From Thermoleptolyngbya sichuanensis A183 (GTDB taxonomy: Bacteria; Cyanobacteriota; Cyanobacteriia; Elainellales; Elainellaceae), in the NCBI RefSeq assembly GCF_013177315.1, contig NZ_CP053661.1, positions 2,852,001 through 2,916,000 on the forward strand: a stretch of 64,000 nt of DNA, written 5' to 3'. The position numbers and the translations under genes are program-made. Every line of letters starts with the position of its first letter. Within the stretch, counting starts at the first letter, position 1. Of this stretch, positions 24,203 to 33,748 are shown one piece after another. The notes under the pieces were generated by a model that was not told the origin of the DNA, did not search any database, and worked only from the letters and a program-made list of their open reading frames with translations.

Positions 24203-26137
24203 CTAAAACAAAAACTGGGTTCTCAGGATGATACTGTAGACCGGCGGATTTTCGCTGAAATTATTCGGGTTAAACGACACAAAAAACATCGGCACCAGCC
24301 CCACATTGTCATTCAGCGGAAAGTAGTAGCTGGCCAGCACATCGACCTGCGTGCCGCCATCGCCATAGCCCCCTACCAGAAACTCCTCACCATCCGTCAC
24401 GTCAAACGGAATCGTCGCCGCTAGCGTGCCCAGCGCCCCCGGCTTGCCCAGGTCGGGAAAGGCAAAGCCCAGTTGAAACGCCTGCACTTCGACATTGCCA
24501 CCCTCCCGCAGGGGATTGATCGGGTCAATCTCCGACGTGCTAAAGGAATAGCGCCCAAACACCGCAAACCCCGGCGACAGGGCCCAGTCAAAATTCAGCA
24601 CAAAGTTATGGGCGATGATGTCGTCCACCGTGCCGCCAAAGCCGTCATCTACCGCGCCCCGCAGCGAAGTCAGCAAAAAGGGAAACACCGCCAACCCTTC
24701 GGGCACACCCGGAAACGGCGGTGGCGCTTCTAGCCGACTGCGGTTATACAGCAGGCGAATGTTGGCGTTGAAGCTGGGGGAATAGGTCAGCTCCGCCAGG
24801 ATGTTGTTGTTGCCGTTGAAAAAGCCCCGGCGGGGGTTGGCCGGGCCATCGCCGCCAGGGGAAATAAAGGGTTCGTCAAAAATTTGCTGCGATCGGTCGT
24901 TGCGGGCCAGGTAGCCCGCCCGCAGCAGCCATTGGGGGCTGAGCGTCCATTCAAACAAGCCGCCCGCCCCCGATAGCCCGTTGCCCGCCAGCGTGCTTTG
25001 GTAGAAATTTAGCCCGCTGGAGCCGAAAACGATGTTGGTAAACGGGTTTTGGTCGAAATGGCGAAACGGCAGGATGCGCGGCCCCACCACCAGCCGAAAG
25101 TCTTCGCTAAACAGCGGAAAGGCGTACTTTAGCTCAAATAACCCGACGGAATTGGGCGACAGCGGCGTAACGGGGTTGGAATCGGCGTAGGGGATGCCAA
25201 AGCTGCTAGTAAACCCAGCAGAACTGAAGGCGCTGGCGGGCGGGTCGCCGTTGCCCATTGCCAGGATCATCGTCAGTTCATCGGTCTGCTGAAAAGACCC
25301 CGTGAAGACAAAGTAGGCAGAATAGCTGAGGGTCGTTTCTGGGTCATCTCGCACGGTTTCTACCACCGGGTCGCCAAACTGCCCCGTTTGCAGGTCAAAC
25401 TGGCGGGCCGGCCGCCGCGCTGCCGGACTCACACCTGGCACGGTGATGCCTTCGGCCAAAATGTCGCCACCCGCAAAGGAGTGGCTGAAGTTAAAAGAGG
25501 CCAGCGTGTTAAACCGCAGCGTGGTGGAAAACTGGTTGGCTTCTAGTTCAGAAACGGCGGCTTCTAGGTCATCCAGGCGATCGCCCAGGGTGGCCAGCTC
25601 TGGCGCAAACTCGCGCTGGAGGGCTTCGATGCGGGCGATCGCCTCTGGGTCAAGCTGCTCTAGCCGCCCCGTCACCGCGTCCAGACAGGCCGCCAGCCCC
25701 GCCGCAAACTCGTAGCGCGTCATCGCCTGCCCGCCTCGATACAGCCCGCTGGGGTAGCCCTCCAGACAGTCCAGCCCGCCCTGGGCTTCGTTATTGGCCA
25801 GATAGGCCAGCGCCTCATAGGCCCAGTCGCCCAGATTCACGTCCGCAAGCTGCGAAACCGAAGTCACCTGCGCCATCTGGTCTACCGCCAGCCCGTCTAG
25901 CTCTGCGGATGGAGCGGCGGGTTCGGCGACAGATCCAGCTTGATACGCGGTGTAGTCTAGGGCAGATTCATCCAGGGCTTGCGAGTGGGCAGGAAACTCC
26001 AGCGCCAATAGGCCGAGCGACAGTCCCAGAATTGCCGAACATCCCTGGCGCAGCCGAATGCTAAAGCGTGTGCTGAGGGGGGGAATAGGACGGGCGATCG
26101 CCCGCTGTATCTGGAACGGAACGGAATATAAACCCAC
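24203..26137 (-). CDS. SLH-domain outer membrane porin (iron-uptake porin type, OprB family)
   Basis: The 644-residue protein begins with a basic stretch and a hydrophobic signal segment (ILGLSLGLLALEFPAHS). An SLH-type domain lies near residues 95-160 (VSQLADVNLGDWAYEAL, ECLEGYPSG-like), which anchors such porins to peptidoglycan. A coiled coil (LATLGDRLDDLEAAVSELEANQF) comes next, then an OprB-like beta barrel to the C-terminal Phe (LRTQFLF). Cyanobacterial members form the major outer membrane channel and help iron uptake. It ends 12 bases from the start of the kinase gene. Confidence 0.92.
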   Translation of the reverse strand: MGLYSVPFQIQRAIARPIPPLSTRFSIRLRQGCSAILGLSLGLLALEFPAHSQALDESALDYTAYQAGSVAEPAAPSAELDGLAVDQMAQVTSVSQLADVNLGDWAYEALAYLANNEAQGGLDCLEGYPSGLYRGGQAMTRYEFAAGLAACLDAVTGRLEQLDPEAIARIEALQREFAPELATLGDRLDDLEAAVSELEANQFSTTLRFNTLASFNFSHSFAGGDILAEGITVPGVSPAARRPARQFDLQTGQFGDPVVETVRDDPETTLSYSAYFVFTGSFQQTDELTMILAMGNGDPPASAFSSAGFTSSFGIPYADSNPVTPLSPNSVGLFELKYAFPLFSEDFRLVVGPRILPFRHFDQNPFTNIVFGSSGLNFYQSTLAGNGLSGAGGLFEWTLSPQWLLRAGYLARNDRSQQIFDEPFISPGGDGPANPRRGFFNGNNNILAELTYSPSFNANIRLLYNRSRLEAPPPFPGVPEGLAVFPFLLTSLRGAVDDGFGGTVDDIIAHNFVLNFDWALSPGFAVFGRYSFSTSEIDPINPLREGGNVEVQAFQLGFAFPDLGKPGALGTLAATIPFDVTDGEEFLVGGYGDGGTQVDVLASYYFPLNDNVGLVPMFFVSFNPNNFSENPPVYSIILRTQFLF

Positions 26138-26377
26138 GATTTCAAATCCTCACACGCTTCAAAATCAGATTCAAAGATTTCCGCAAGGGCTTGTTCAAAT
26201 TTCGTTCAAAAGCTTGTGTAAAGTTTTGTACAAAGCTGGTTTGAGAAGCATTGAAATCCACATTCAACGCTGCCTTCACAATCTCGTTCAGAATGGCTAG
26301 ACAAGGATAGTCTGACTTTCCCACTCAAGTTCGTACCAGCGTTCGCGGTCTTGTCGAACTCCTGTCAGAGTCTTGTC

Positions 26378-26422
26378 CACAATCACATCCTGCACAATCA
26401 CATCCTGCACAATCACATCCTG
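26378..26422. repeat. 15-bp tandem repeat, three copies
   Basis: The unit CACAATCACATCCTG occurs three times without change, followed by a partial fourth (CACAATAGC). It lies 30 bases before the longer minisatellite. Confidence 0.85.
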
Positions 26423-26455
26423 CACAATAGCAGCCTCTAGAAACGTTTCTAGAAC

Positions 26456-26650
26456 GCTCTATCTGCCCGCTCTATCTGCCCGCTCTATCTGCCCGCTCTA
26501 TCTGCCCGCTCTATCTGCCCGCTCTATCTGCCCGCTCTATCTGCCCGCTCTATCTGCCCGCTCTATCTGCCCGCTCTATCTGCCCGCTCTATCTGCCCGC
26601 TCTATCTGCCCGCTTTATCTGCCCGCTTTATTTGCCCGCTTTATCTGCCA
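26456..26650. repeat. 13-bp minisatellite, 15 copies
   Basis: The unit GCTCTATCTGCCC is repeated 15 times over 195 bases; only the last three copies carry T or A changes. As 13 is not a multiple of 3, all frames stay open and code for a repeating LPALSARSICPLY peptide, which is an artefact. The array ends four bases before the first ATG of the glycosyltransferase frame. No gene lies between 26138 and 26653. Confidence 0.95.
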
Positions 26651-26653
26651 CAG

Positions 26654-27997
26654 ATGCACGCTCGCGACCGCAAATTTGCATTGCAGGCGAATAATCTACG
26701 AGTACTATATAGTAAGTTCGAGTCAAAAACTAGCCGTCTATCAAAATGGGATTCTGAGCAGAACTTTGTGAGTCTAGCCTGGCTGTTTATCCCGATTTCT
26801 CTCGTGGCGCTGGGCATGGCAGGCGGCTACTTTCCGCAGTTGCGCCGCGCCGTGATGGAGTTGCCTCGCCCCCGGGCATTTCAAACCGATGCCGAGTGGT
26901 CGGCCGCTTCGCCGCCGCTAATTTCGGTAGTGATTCCGATGTACAACGAGGCTGAAAACCTGGAGGGCTGTATTTGCTCGGTGCTGGACTGCACAAGTCT
27001 ATCTGCCAACCGCCTCCAGGTCTGGGTGATCGACGACCAATCCACCGACGACACGCTGGCACAGTTGTATGACCTGCAAGCGCGGCTGGCTGATCCCCGG
27101 CTGCATATCTTGGCGGGCCGGCCCCAACCCGCGAACCAGCGCTGGTCGGGCAAAAACTGGGCCTGCTTTCAAGCCTCGCAGCACGCAGACGGCGACTGGC
27201 TGCTGTTTATTGATGCGGACGTGCGGCTGAAGCCGGGGGCGATCGCCTCGATGGTGCAAACGGCGATCGCCCTTCAGGCAGACCTGCTCACCTGCATTCC
27301 GCAAGTGGTCAGCGGATCGCTGGTGGAATGGCTGGTGCAACCGCTGATGTTTGCCAATGCCGCAGTCACGTTTAATTCTGAAGCCGTGCGCGATCCAACG
27401 TCGCCGACGACCTACGCGCTGGGTCCCTGCCTGCTGTTTTCGCGGGAGAGCTACGCGGCGGCAGGCGGCCACGGCGGCATCGGCGCGGAAGTTGCAGAAG
27501 ATGTTGTCTTTGCCCGCACGCTCAAGCATCAGGGCTTTCGAGTGGTGCATGTACTCGGTTGCGACCTGCTGAGCCTGCGGATGTATCGCTCCTTTAGAAC
27601 CCTGTGGGAAGGCTGGACGAAGGTGCTTTACGTCGGCGCAAACTATAGCGTGCCGCTGATGCTGCTGCTGGCGCTGGTAATGCTGTCGATTTACACTGTG
27701 CCCTGGCTGGCGCTGGCGATCGCCCTCACGTCCCTGTTCACCGCTGGTGGTCTGGGCGGCTGGATTTTGCTGCTGCTGGCGATCGCCGGACTGGGGCTGC
27801 AATATGCCATTCGCGCTATGGGTTCCCATGCCCTGGACACGACGACGCGATATTGGTGGCTGCACGTCCTCAGCGGCCCGCTGATCACCGCGCTGGCGAT
27901 CGCCTCTATTATCAAAGCCGAAACGGGCTGGGGCTGGACTTGGCGGGGGCGATCGCTGAAGCCGCTGCGTCGGGTTTCTTCGTCGCGCCACCGCTGA
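26654..27997 (+). CDS. Glycosyltransferase family 2 membrane protein
   Basis: The protein has a GT2 domain: SVVIPMYNEAENLEGC, WVIDDQSTDDTL, the DxD-type motif LFIDADVRLKPGAIASM, and AEDVVFARTLKHQGFRV. A hydrophobic segment precedes the domain (AWLFIPISLVALGMAGGYF) and three or four membrane segments follow. The layout resembles HpnB- or CruG-like enzymes that glycosylate lipids or carotenoids; the substrate is not provable here. The frame can start at ATG 26654, but GTG 26768 would begin right at the first membrane segment and drop 38 unusual residues, so the start is uncertain. Confidence 0.82.
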   Translation: MHARDRKFALQANNLRVLYSKFESKTSRLSKWDSEQNFVSLAWLFIPISLVALGMAGGYFPQLRRAVMELPRPRAFQTDAEWSAASPPLISVVIPMYNEAENLEGCICSVLDCTSLSANRLQVWVIDDQSTDDTLAQLYDLQARLADPRLHILAGRPQPANQRWSGKNWACFQASQHADGDWLLFIDADVRLKPGAIASMVQTAIALQADLLTCIPQVVSGSLVEWLVQPLMFANAAVTFNSEAVRDPTSPTTYALGPCLLFSRESYAAAGGHGGIGAEVAEDVVFARTLKHQGFRVVHVLGCDLLSLRMYRSFRTLWEGWTKVLYVGANYSVPLMLLLALVMLSIYTVPWLALAIALTSLFTAGGLGGWILLLLAIAGLGLQYAIRAMGSHALDTTTRYWWLHVLSGPLITALAIASIIKAETGWGWTWRGRSLKPLRRVSSSRHR

Positions 27998-28000
27998 GGC

Positions 28001-28070
28001 AGATTTTGGATTTTAGATTGCCGATTTTGGATTTTAGATTGCCAGCCCAAAATCCAAAATCCAAAACCCA
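28001..28070. terminator. Heptamer-repeat hairpin between convergent genes
   Basis: Two GATTTTGGATTTTAG units are followed by CCAAAATCCAAAATCC units, so the halves can fold into an A/T-rich hairpin. It lies between the ends of the glycosyltransferase and the mltA-like gene, where a two-way terminator would be expected. The terminator role is an inference. Confidence 0.4.
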
Positions 28071-28072
28071 CC

Positions 28073-29311
28073 TCACTCGTTCAGCAGCAGGTAATACAAC
28101 TGCCCTGGATGGTTGATCAGCCCAGCGCGATCGCCCGCCAGTCGCCCACTGCCCATGTAGATATCGACGCGACCGGGCCCACGAATCGCGCCGCCGGTGT
28201 CCTGATCCAGCACGTAGCGGCTGACGCGGCGCAGGGTCAACTGTCCTGCTGCTTCCACCTGGGGAATGTCCGTGCGGATCAGCGCCAGGGCACCAGGTGG
28301 AAATACGGTCTTGTCGGTGGCGATCGCCCGCTCAGCCGTCACGGGCACATTCAGCGACCCGATGGGCGGCGCACCGGCCGTTTCTCGGAAAAACACAAAC
28401 CGATTGTTGCGCGGAATGTAAACGTCTAACTCTGCCGGGTTGCGCCGAAAATAGTCCAGCACCACGGGCAGGCTCAGCCCCGCTTCGGGAAGCTTACCAT
28501 CGTTAATCAACTCTCGCCCCAGGCTGGTGTAGGCATAGTCCGTGCGGCCGGCGTAGCCAATGCTGAGCGTCGTGCCATCCGTCAGTTGCAGCCGCGCCGA
28601 CCCCTGCACCTGGATCAAAAACGCTTCTAGGCGATCGCGCAACCAGGCAATTTCCAGCCCCCGCAGCGGCCCGGCCGCCCCCTGCAAGCCGTCGATGCCC
28701 TCTAGCTGGGCGCGGGTGGGGTGGGGCTTAGGCCAGCGATCGAGATCCGGCGGCTGGCGATAGACCGGATAGCGAAACTCGGCGGTGGGGCGGCGGCTGG
28801 CGGTGTAGGTCGGCTCGAAATATCCGGTGAAATCGACCGTGCCCTGGCCGTCGCGCCCGATAGATTGATAGAGCGAAAATTCCCGCAGCACGGCTGTTCG
28901 CAATTCTTCGGCAGAACGGGTCGATTGCAGCAACTGGCGAAACCGCACCAGGCTGCGGCGGACGCGATCGCGCGTGAAGGGCGGCACAGCCAGGGTACGA
29001 TAAGCCTCGGCCGCTGCGGGCGTGTTCAAATAGCGCAGCGAATAGTCGATGGCGCGAATCATGGCCGGGCGATCGCCCCCAAATCGCCGAAGCTGCTCGT
29101 CCAGCGTTGCCGCCGCCTCTAGCTGGGTCGCCTCCACCCGCCGCAGTGGAACGGTCTGCGCCGCTGCCAGCCCCGCGCCGCCCAGCCACAGCCCCAAAGT
29201 TACCATTGGCCCCAGCGCTACGCCCGCGAGGATTTTTCTGCAAAACTGAGGGCGATCGTTCCGCCGTCTCTCCACCATCAACCGTTCCATTGCTGCCAAA
29301 CCCAACTCCAA
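28073..29311 (-). CDS. mltA: Membrane-bound lytic murein transglycosylase A (MltA)
   Basis: The 412-residue protein cuts peptidoglycan glycan strands to 1,6-anhydro ends. A hydrophobic N-terminal segment (ILAGVALGPMVTLGLWLGG) ending near GLAAAQT is a signal peptide. The MltA barrel is seen in VDFTGYFEPTYTASRRPTAEFRYPVY and LIQVQGSARLQLTDGTTLSIGYAGRTD, and the 3D domain at the end has VLDQDTGGAIRGPGRVDIYMG with the catalytic Asp. Length fits the cyanobacterial form. The first ATG may be one of several near starts (MERLMVE). Confidence 0.92.
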   Translation of the reverse strand: MELGLAAMERLMVERRRNDRPQFCRKILAGVALGPMVTLGLWLGGAGLAAAQTVPLRRVEATQLEAAATLDEQLRRFGGDRPAMIRAIDYSLRYLNTPAAAEAYRTLAVPPFTRDRVRRSLVRFRQLLQSTRSAEELRTAVLREFSLYQSIGRDGQGTVDFTGYFEPTYTASRRPTAEFRYPVYRQPPDLDRWPKPHPTRAQLEGIDGLQGAAGPLRGLEIAWLRDRLEAFLIQVQGSARLQLTDGTTLSIGYAGRTDYAYTSLGRELINDGKLPEAGLSLPVVLDYFRRNPAELDVYIPRNNRFVFFRETAGAPPIGSLNVPVTAERAIATDKTVFPPGALALIRTDIPQVEAAGQLTLRRVSRYVLDQDTGGAIRGPGRVDIYMGSGRLAGDRAGLINHPGQLYYLLLNE

Positions 29312-29600
29312 CGCAATTTTCAGAATCTACAAGCTCAGAACATTGTAGTTTTTAAGCTTTGGGATTTTTCGAATTTTCAAGCACTGAGGCTGAAAACCAT
29401 TGCAGTTAATCAGGATTGTGGAACGTATAGCGGGAACAATAGAGAACGCGACACTAACTTGACAAAACAACTTAGCAAAAAGTCATAAGTCAAATTCGGG
29501 CTAATGCTCTGGGCCGTAGTCAGCGCTTCAGAGCCAGAATGCTGGCTACCAAACCTAACTCTGACTTGTAATGCTGCACTAGATAAGAGGGAACTGACAT

Positions 29601-30320
29601 ATGCTGACAACTTTTCCGATCGAACAATTTAAGATGCTTCAGACTGATGCTCAGAATTATAAAGACCCAATGAGCCTTCTAGAAGCATTTCCTGCGCTGC
29701 GAATCAAGCCTAACTGCGTGCTACGGCTTTACTACCATTACAGCCATGGCGATGGCGTAGGAGCTGTTTGGGCGTTTAGAAACGAAGATGCCCCTCCTGA
29801 AAATTGTTTTTTTATAGCTGATGAAGAATGGTTTACAGCTTATGAAGAAGGAATCGAGGAATTTCTAGAGAAGGGGAGGCTGAAACCTGGCCGTCGGTGT
29901 GAAACTTTTGAGGAAGTCTTCGACAAACCAAATGGCGCTTTAGAAAATTTCATGGAAGCAATTGAAGGGGACGGTACGCCTTGGTCGTATTTGTCTGCGT
30001 CGCTGTTTGCCCGTGAAGCGCCAGAGCTTGGAGCTTCTGGACACGGTTGCAGCTGGTCTACTCACATGATCCTTAGAAATGATCCAGATGAATTGCGTCG
30101 GGCAGGAGATTCTCCATTTCAGTGGTTAGTCTCTAAGCCAGATATATGGCTGCCATCCTGCCAAGAAGAAGGAGATACGGTCATTGTCCAGTTCTACAGC
30201 TACAGTGCCTTAGGCATAGAGCAAATTATCCAGCACCGTGATATCTATCAAAAAGGGTCTTATACCTTTAGATGTGAAGCTCAAGACATTGCAACTGGGG
30301 GAGCAGGTTTTGTCTTCTAG
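29601..30320 (+). CDS. Hypothetical protein of atypical composition (239 aa)
   Basis: I do not recognise this protein. It is acidic, without a signal peptide or membrane segment, and rich in Trp, Phe and Glu (ADEEWFTAYEEGIEEFLEKG). GAGGG sits ten bases before the ATG. The gene is visibly A/T-richer than its neighbours and has none of the GCGATCGC octamers that stud them, so it may be a recent arrival. A TTGACA box at 29459-29464 with TCATAA 18 bases on is a possible promoter. Its frame length and composition support a real gene. Confidence 0.7.
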   Translation: MLTTFPIEQFKMLQTDAQNYKDPMSLLEAFPALRIKPNCVLRLYYHYSHGDGVGAVWAFRNEDAPPENCFFIADEEWFTAYEEGIEEFLEKGRLKPGRRCETFEEVFDKPNGALENFMEAIEGDGTPWSYLSASLFAREAPELGASGHGCSWSTHMILRNDPDELRRAGDSPFQWLVSKPDIWLPSCQEEGDTVIVQFYSYSALGIEQIIQHRDIYQKGSYTFRCEAQDIATGGAGFVF

Positions 30321-30458
30321 CATAGATTTTTCCATTAATTAAATGCGCTGACTCAATCATGCAGGAACTTTAGCTTAAAGCCCGCCTAACCCCTAACCCC
30401 TGAAACCTAACCCCCAACCTTGGGCATAATGGAGGGTGCTGATGCAGAGAGCTATGGC

Positions 30459-31220
30459 ATGACTTCAGAGCCGTTTTTGACCATTGATGACCAGCCGATC
30501 ACCGTATCCCAGGTCTTTCGCTACTTGCAGGCAGGGGGCAAGCTCGACGGGTTCATTGGCGAAATTGTCCGGCAATACGTCATCGAGCGATCGCTCACTG
30601 AGGAACCCGACCTCCAGCCTAGTCCGGCTGTGCTGGAACAAGCCGTCGTCGATTTTCGGCTTAGCAATAAACTGACGGATGCCCAAGTCTTCCAGCAGTG
30701 GCTTAGCACCAACGGGCTGACCTACGAAACCTTTCACGAGCGTATTGCTGTCGGCTTCCGCATGGACAAGCTGCGGCAAAACGTAACGGAGCCGAAGCTC
30801 CAGGAATATTTCATCGAGCGCAAAATGTTTCTGGATCGAGTGGTGCTGTCGCGCATTATTGTAGACAGCAAAGATTTGGCAGAGGAACTGCGCCTGCAAC
30901 TCTCCGAGGGAGCCAGCTTCGAGCAACTGGCGCGAGAGCATTCCCTGCTGGAAGACCGCGTGATGAACGGCATGATGGGCCCCGTCAGTCGCGGCAGTAT
31001 GCCGGATATCTTGCGGGCGGCGATCGATCTGGCAGAACCGGGGCAAATTGTCGGCCCCATTGAGCTAGAGGGGCGCTGGGCCCTGTTTCGCGTCGAAGAA
31101 CTGCTGCCCGCCGTGCTGGAAAACCCCCAGGTGCGTCAAACCCTGCAAAATGAGCTATTTGACCAGTGGCTTGCCGAAAAAATTCAAACCTTGCCGATTA
31201 AAATCAATATTGGAGAATAA
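30459..31220 (+). CDS. Parvulin-type peptidyl-prolyl isomerase (PpiC/SurA-like)
   Basis: The 253-residue protein has an N-terminal SurA-like helical part (VFRYLQAGGKLDGFIGEIVRQYV) and a rotamase domain: VVLSRIIVDSKDLAEELRLQLSEGASFEQLAREHS, then GMMGPVSRGSMPDILRAAIDLAEPGQIVGPIE. There is no signal peptide, so it would act in the cytosol, perhaps on the cargo of the exporter whose ATG overlaps its stop by one base (31220). Start choice: ATG 30459 or an in-frame ATG at 30429. The tight coupling to an exporter gene is a common cyanobacterial arrangement. Confidence 0.85.
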   Translation: MTSEPFLTIDDQPITVSQVFRYLQAGGKLDGFIGEIVRQYVIERSLTEEPDLQPSPAVLEQAVVDFRLSNKLTDAQVFQQWLSTNGLTYETFHERIAVGFRMDKLRQNVTEPKLQEYFIERKMFLDRVVLSRIIVDSKDLAEELRLQLSEGASFEQLAREHSLLEDRVMNGMMGPVSRGSMPDILRAAIDLAEPGQIVGPIELEGRWALFRVEELLPAVLENPQVRQTLQNELFDQWLAEKIQTLPIKINIGE

Positions 31221-33748
31221 TGCCCCAAGACCCCCTTGCCAGCATTCCCTGGGATGCCCCTCCCCTCTGCTGGCTCAACGCAGATCAGCAAATTGCTGTC
31301 AAAAATCAGGCCGTTGTTCGCTCCTTTAAGCTGGGCGAAGTGATCTGGTCGGCCGATGCGCCAGGGGAGCAATACCTGGTGCTGGCGGGCAACGTGCGGC
31401 TGGTGCCGGAGGAGGGCAAGCCGACGCTGCTAAAGCCGGGGGACTGGTTTGGTGATTTTCCTAGCCTGACGGGCCCCTGGAAGGCGCGGGCGGCGGGCAA
31501 AGAGGTGCAGGTGCTGGCTTGGAACAGCGACCTATGGGATGAGGTATCGGCGCGGGTTCCCGAAGTGCGCCAGTTTTGGCTGGAGGGGCGATCGCGCTAT
31601 CAGCCCGACTATTCCGATGCGCCCAAACCCGTGGCAGGGTTTCCCTTCGTGGGCGGCGTGAATTCGGCAGCGGCCTGCCTGACGATGGTGGCTCAGGTGC
31701 TAAATGCGCCGACGCAGATCGACTGGGTGCAGCGGCAGTTGCGCGGCCAGTTGCCCAAAGACTTGATTAACGCAGCCGAAAAGCTGGGGCTGCAAATGAA
31801 GCGACTGCTGCTGACCGACTGGCGCGACCTGCAAACCGTCAGCTATCCGGCACTGATGCTGTGGCATCGGGAGCATTGGGTGGTGGCCTACGGCGTGAAG
31901 GGCGATCGCCTGCTGATTGCCGACCCGCTCGATGGCGATCGCACCTGCAAAAGCATCCCCAAGCCCGTCGTCCAATCGGCCTGGGACGGGCAACTGTGGA
32001 CGGTAGAACCCGTTCAAAAGCAGGACAAATTTAGCCTCAAGTGGTTTTTGCCTGCGGTCTGGAAATATCGCGTGCTGTTGGGGGAGGTGCTGTTTGCCTC
32101 GCTAACGTTGCAACTGCTAGGGCTGGGGACACCCGTGATTACGCAAGTAATCATCGACAAGGTGATGGTGCAGGAAAGCATCCCCACGCTAGACGTGATG
32201 GGCATTGCGCTGCTGATCATCGCAGTATTCGAGGCGGTGCTGGGCATTTTGCGGATGTTTATCTTTACCCACACGACCAATCGGCTCGATATGGCGCTGT
32301 CGGCACAGCTTTTCCGGCACTTGCTGCGGCTGCCCTTATCTTATTTTGAGGCGCGTCGCGTCGGCGACACAGTGGCCCGCGTTCAGGAACTAGAAGAAAT
32401 CCGCCAGTTCCTCACCAGCACCGCGCTGACAGTGATTCTGGACAGTATCTTCTCTGTCGTGTATCTGGGGATGATGGCGTACTACAGCATCACGCTGACA
32501 GGTATCGCGCTGGCGGTGATTCCCCTGTTCGCCATCCTGACGCTGATCAGCACGCCGATTCTCCGCAACTGGCTGAATGAAACCTTCAACCGCAGCGCCG
32601 ATAGCCAGTCTTACCTGGTGGAAACGATGACGGGGATTCATTCCGTAAAGGCCCATGCGGCAGAACAAACCACGCGCGATCGCTGGGAAGGTTTGTATGC
32701 CCGCTTTGTCCGCACGGGCTTTCGCGCCACCACCACGGCAAACATCAGCAACCACCTAGGCGATTTTCTCACCAGCCTGTCGGCCCTGCTCATCCTGTGG
32801 TTTGGCGCACGGCTGGTGATTAACCAGGATCTCACCATTGGTCAATTGGTGGCATTTCAAATGCTGTCGGGTCGCGTTACGGGGCCGCTGCTGCGGCTGA
32901 TCCAGCTTTGGCAAAACTTGCAGGAAGTGCTGCTGGCGGTCGATCGCATCGGCGACATCCTCAACGTTGCACCCGAATCAGAACCCGGCACGGGGTTGAC
33001 CCTGCCCAACCTGCGCGGCGAAGTCGTGTTTGAAAACGTGTTTTTCCGCTATCAGCCCGACCAGGAGGCGATTCTCAAGGGCATTTCGTTCCGCGCTGAG
33101 CCGGGGCAGTTTGTGGGTATCGTGGGACGCAGCGGCTCCGGCAAGAGTACCTTATCTAAGCTGATTCAGCGGCTCTATCCAGCGGAGGCAGGGCGGATTC
33201 TGGTAGACGGCTTCGATATCAAAAGTGCTGACTTATCTTCGCTGCGACCACAAATTGCCGTGGTGCTACAAGAGGATTTCCTATTCAACGGCTCTGTGCT
33301 GGAAAATATTACCCTGGGCAACCCCAATGTGACGGCAGAGCAGGTGATTGAAGCCGCACGAATGGCAGTAGCCCACGACTTTATCTGTGACTTGCCCCAC
33401 GGCTATGAAACCAGCGTCGGCGAACGCGGCACAGCCCTCTCTGGCGGACAGCGGCAGCGCATTACCCTGGCGCGAATGTTCCTTTCGGATGCGCCTGTGC
33501 TGATTTTGGACGAGGCCACTAGCCACCTGGATGCGGAAACCGAGCAGCAAGTCCTCGAAAATCTGAAGCAGGTGTCGAAAGGGCGGACGCTGTTTCTCAT
33601 CGCTCACCGCTTTGCGCCGCTGAAACGCGCCGACCTGATCCTGACGATGGAAAAAGGCGTGATTGTCGAGCGGGGCACCCACGATTCGCTGTTGCAGGAA
33701 AAGGGGCTTTACTACTCGCTCTACCAGCGCCAGCAAATGTCCGTCTAG
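31220..33748 (+). CDS. HlyB-like ABC exporter with cNMP-type and inactive C39 domains
   Basis: The 842-residue protein is the inner-membrane motor of a type I secretion system. Residues 20-115 resemble a cyclic-nucleotide-binding beta roll (KLGEVIWSADAPGEQYLVLAGNVRLV). Residues 125-260 are a C39-peptidase-like domain in which the usual DCGAACL is replaced by NSAAACL, so the catalytic Cys is gone, as in HlyB. Six membrane helices follow, then the ATPase with GRSGSGKST, LSGGQRQR and LILDEATSHLD. GGAG precedes the ATG. No HlyD-type adaptor gene follows; the next gene faces the other way. Confidence 0.93.
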   Translation: MPQDPLASIPWDAPPLCWLNADQQIAVKNQAVVRSFKLGEVIWSADAPGEQYLVLAGNVRLVPEEGKPTLLKPGDWFGDFPSLTGPWKARAAGKEVQVLAWNSDLWDEVSARVPEVRQFWLEGRSRYQPDYSDAPKPVAGFPFVGGVNSAAACLTMVAQVLNAPTQIDWVQRQLRGQLPKDLINAAEKLGLQMKRLLLTDWRDLQTVSYPALMLWHREHWVVAYGVKGDRLLIADPLDGDRTCKSIPKPVVQSAWDGQLWTVEPVQKQDKFSLKWFLPAVWKYRVLLGEVLFASLTLQLLGLGTPVITQVIIDKVMVQESIPTLDVMGIALLIIAVFEAVLGILRMFIFTHTTNRLDMALSAQLFRHLLRLPLSYFEARRVGDTVARVQELEEIRQFLTSTALTVILDSIFSVVYLGMMAYYSITLTGIALAVIPLFAILTLISTPILRNWLNETFNRSADSQSYLVETMTGIHSVKAHAAEQTTRDRWEGLYARFVRTGFRATTTANISNHLGDFLTSLSALLILWFGARLVINQDLTIGQLVAFQMLSGRVTGPLLRLIQLWQNLQEVLLAVDRIGDILNVAPESEPGTGLTLPNLRGEVVFENVFFRYQPDQEAILKGISFRAEPGQFVGIVGRSGSGKSTLSKLIQRLYPAEAGRILVDGFDIKSADLSSLRPQIAVVLQEDFLFNGSVLENITLGNPNVTAEQVIEAARMAVAHDFICDLPHGYETSVGERGTALSGGQRQRITLARMFLSDAPVLILDEATSHLDAETEQQVLENLKQVSKGRTLFLIAHRFAPLKRADLILTMEKGVIVERGTHDSLLQEKGLYYSLYQRQQMSV

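Noticed and set aside
26373-26771. A 132-residue frame coding repeated LPALSARSICPLY
   Set aside because: The repeats come from a 13-bp minisatellite that keeps every frame open. There is no ribosome site, and the end runs into the glycosyltransferase gene in another frame.
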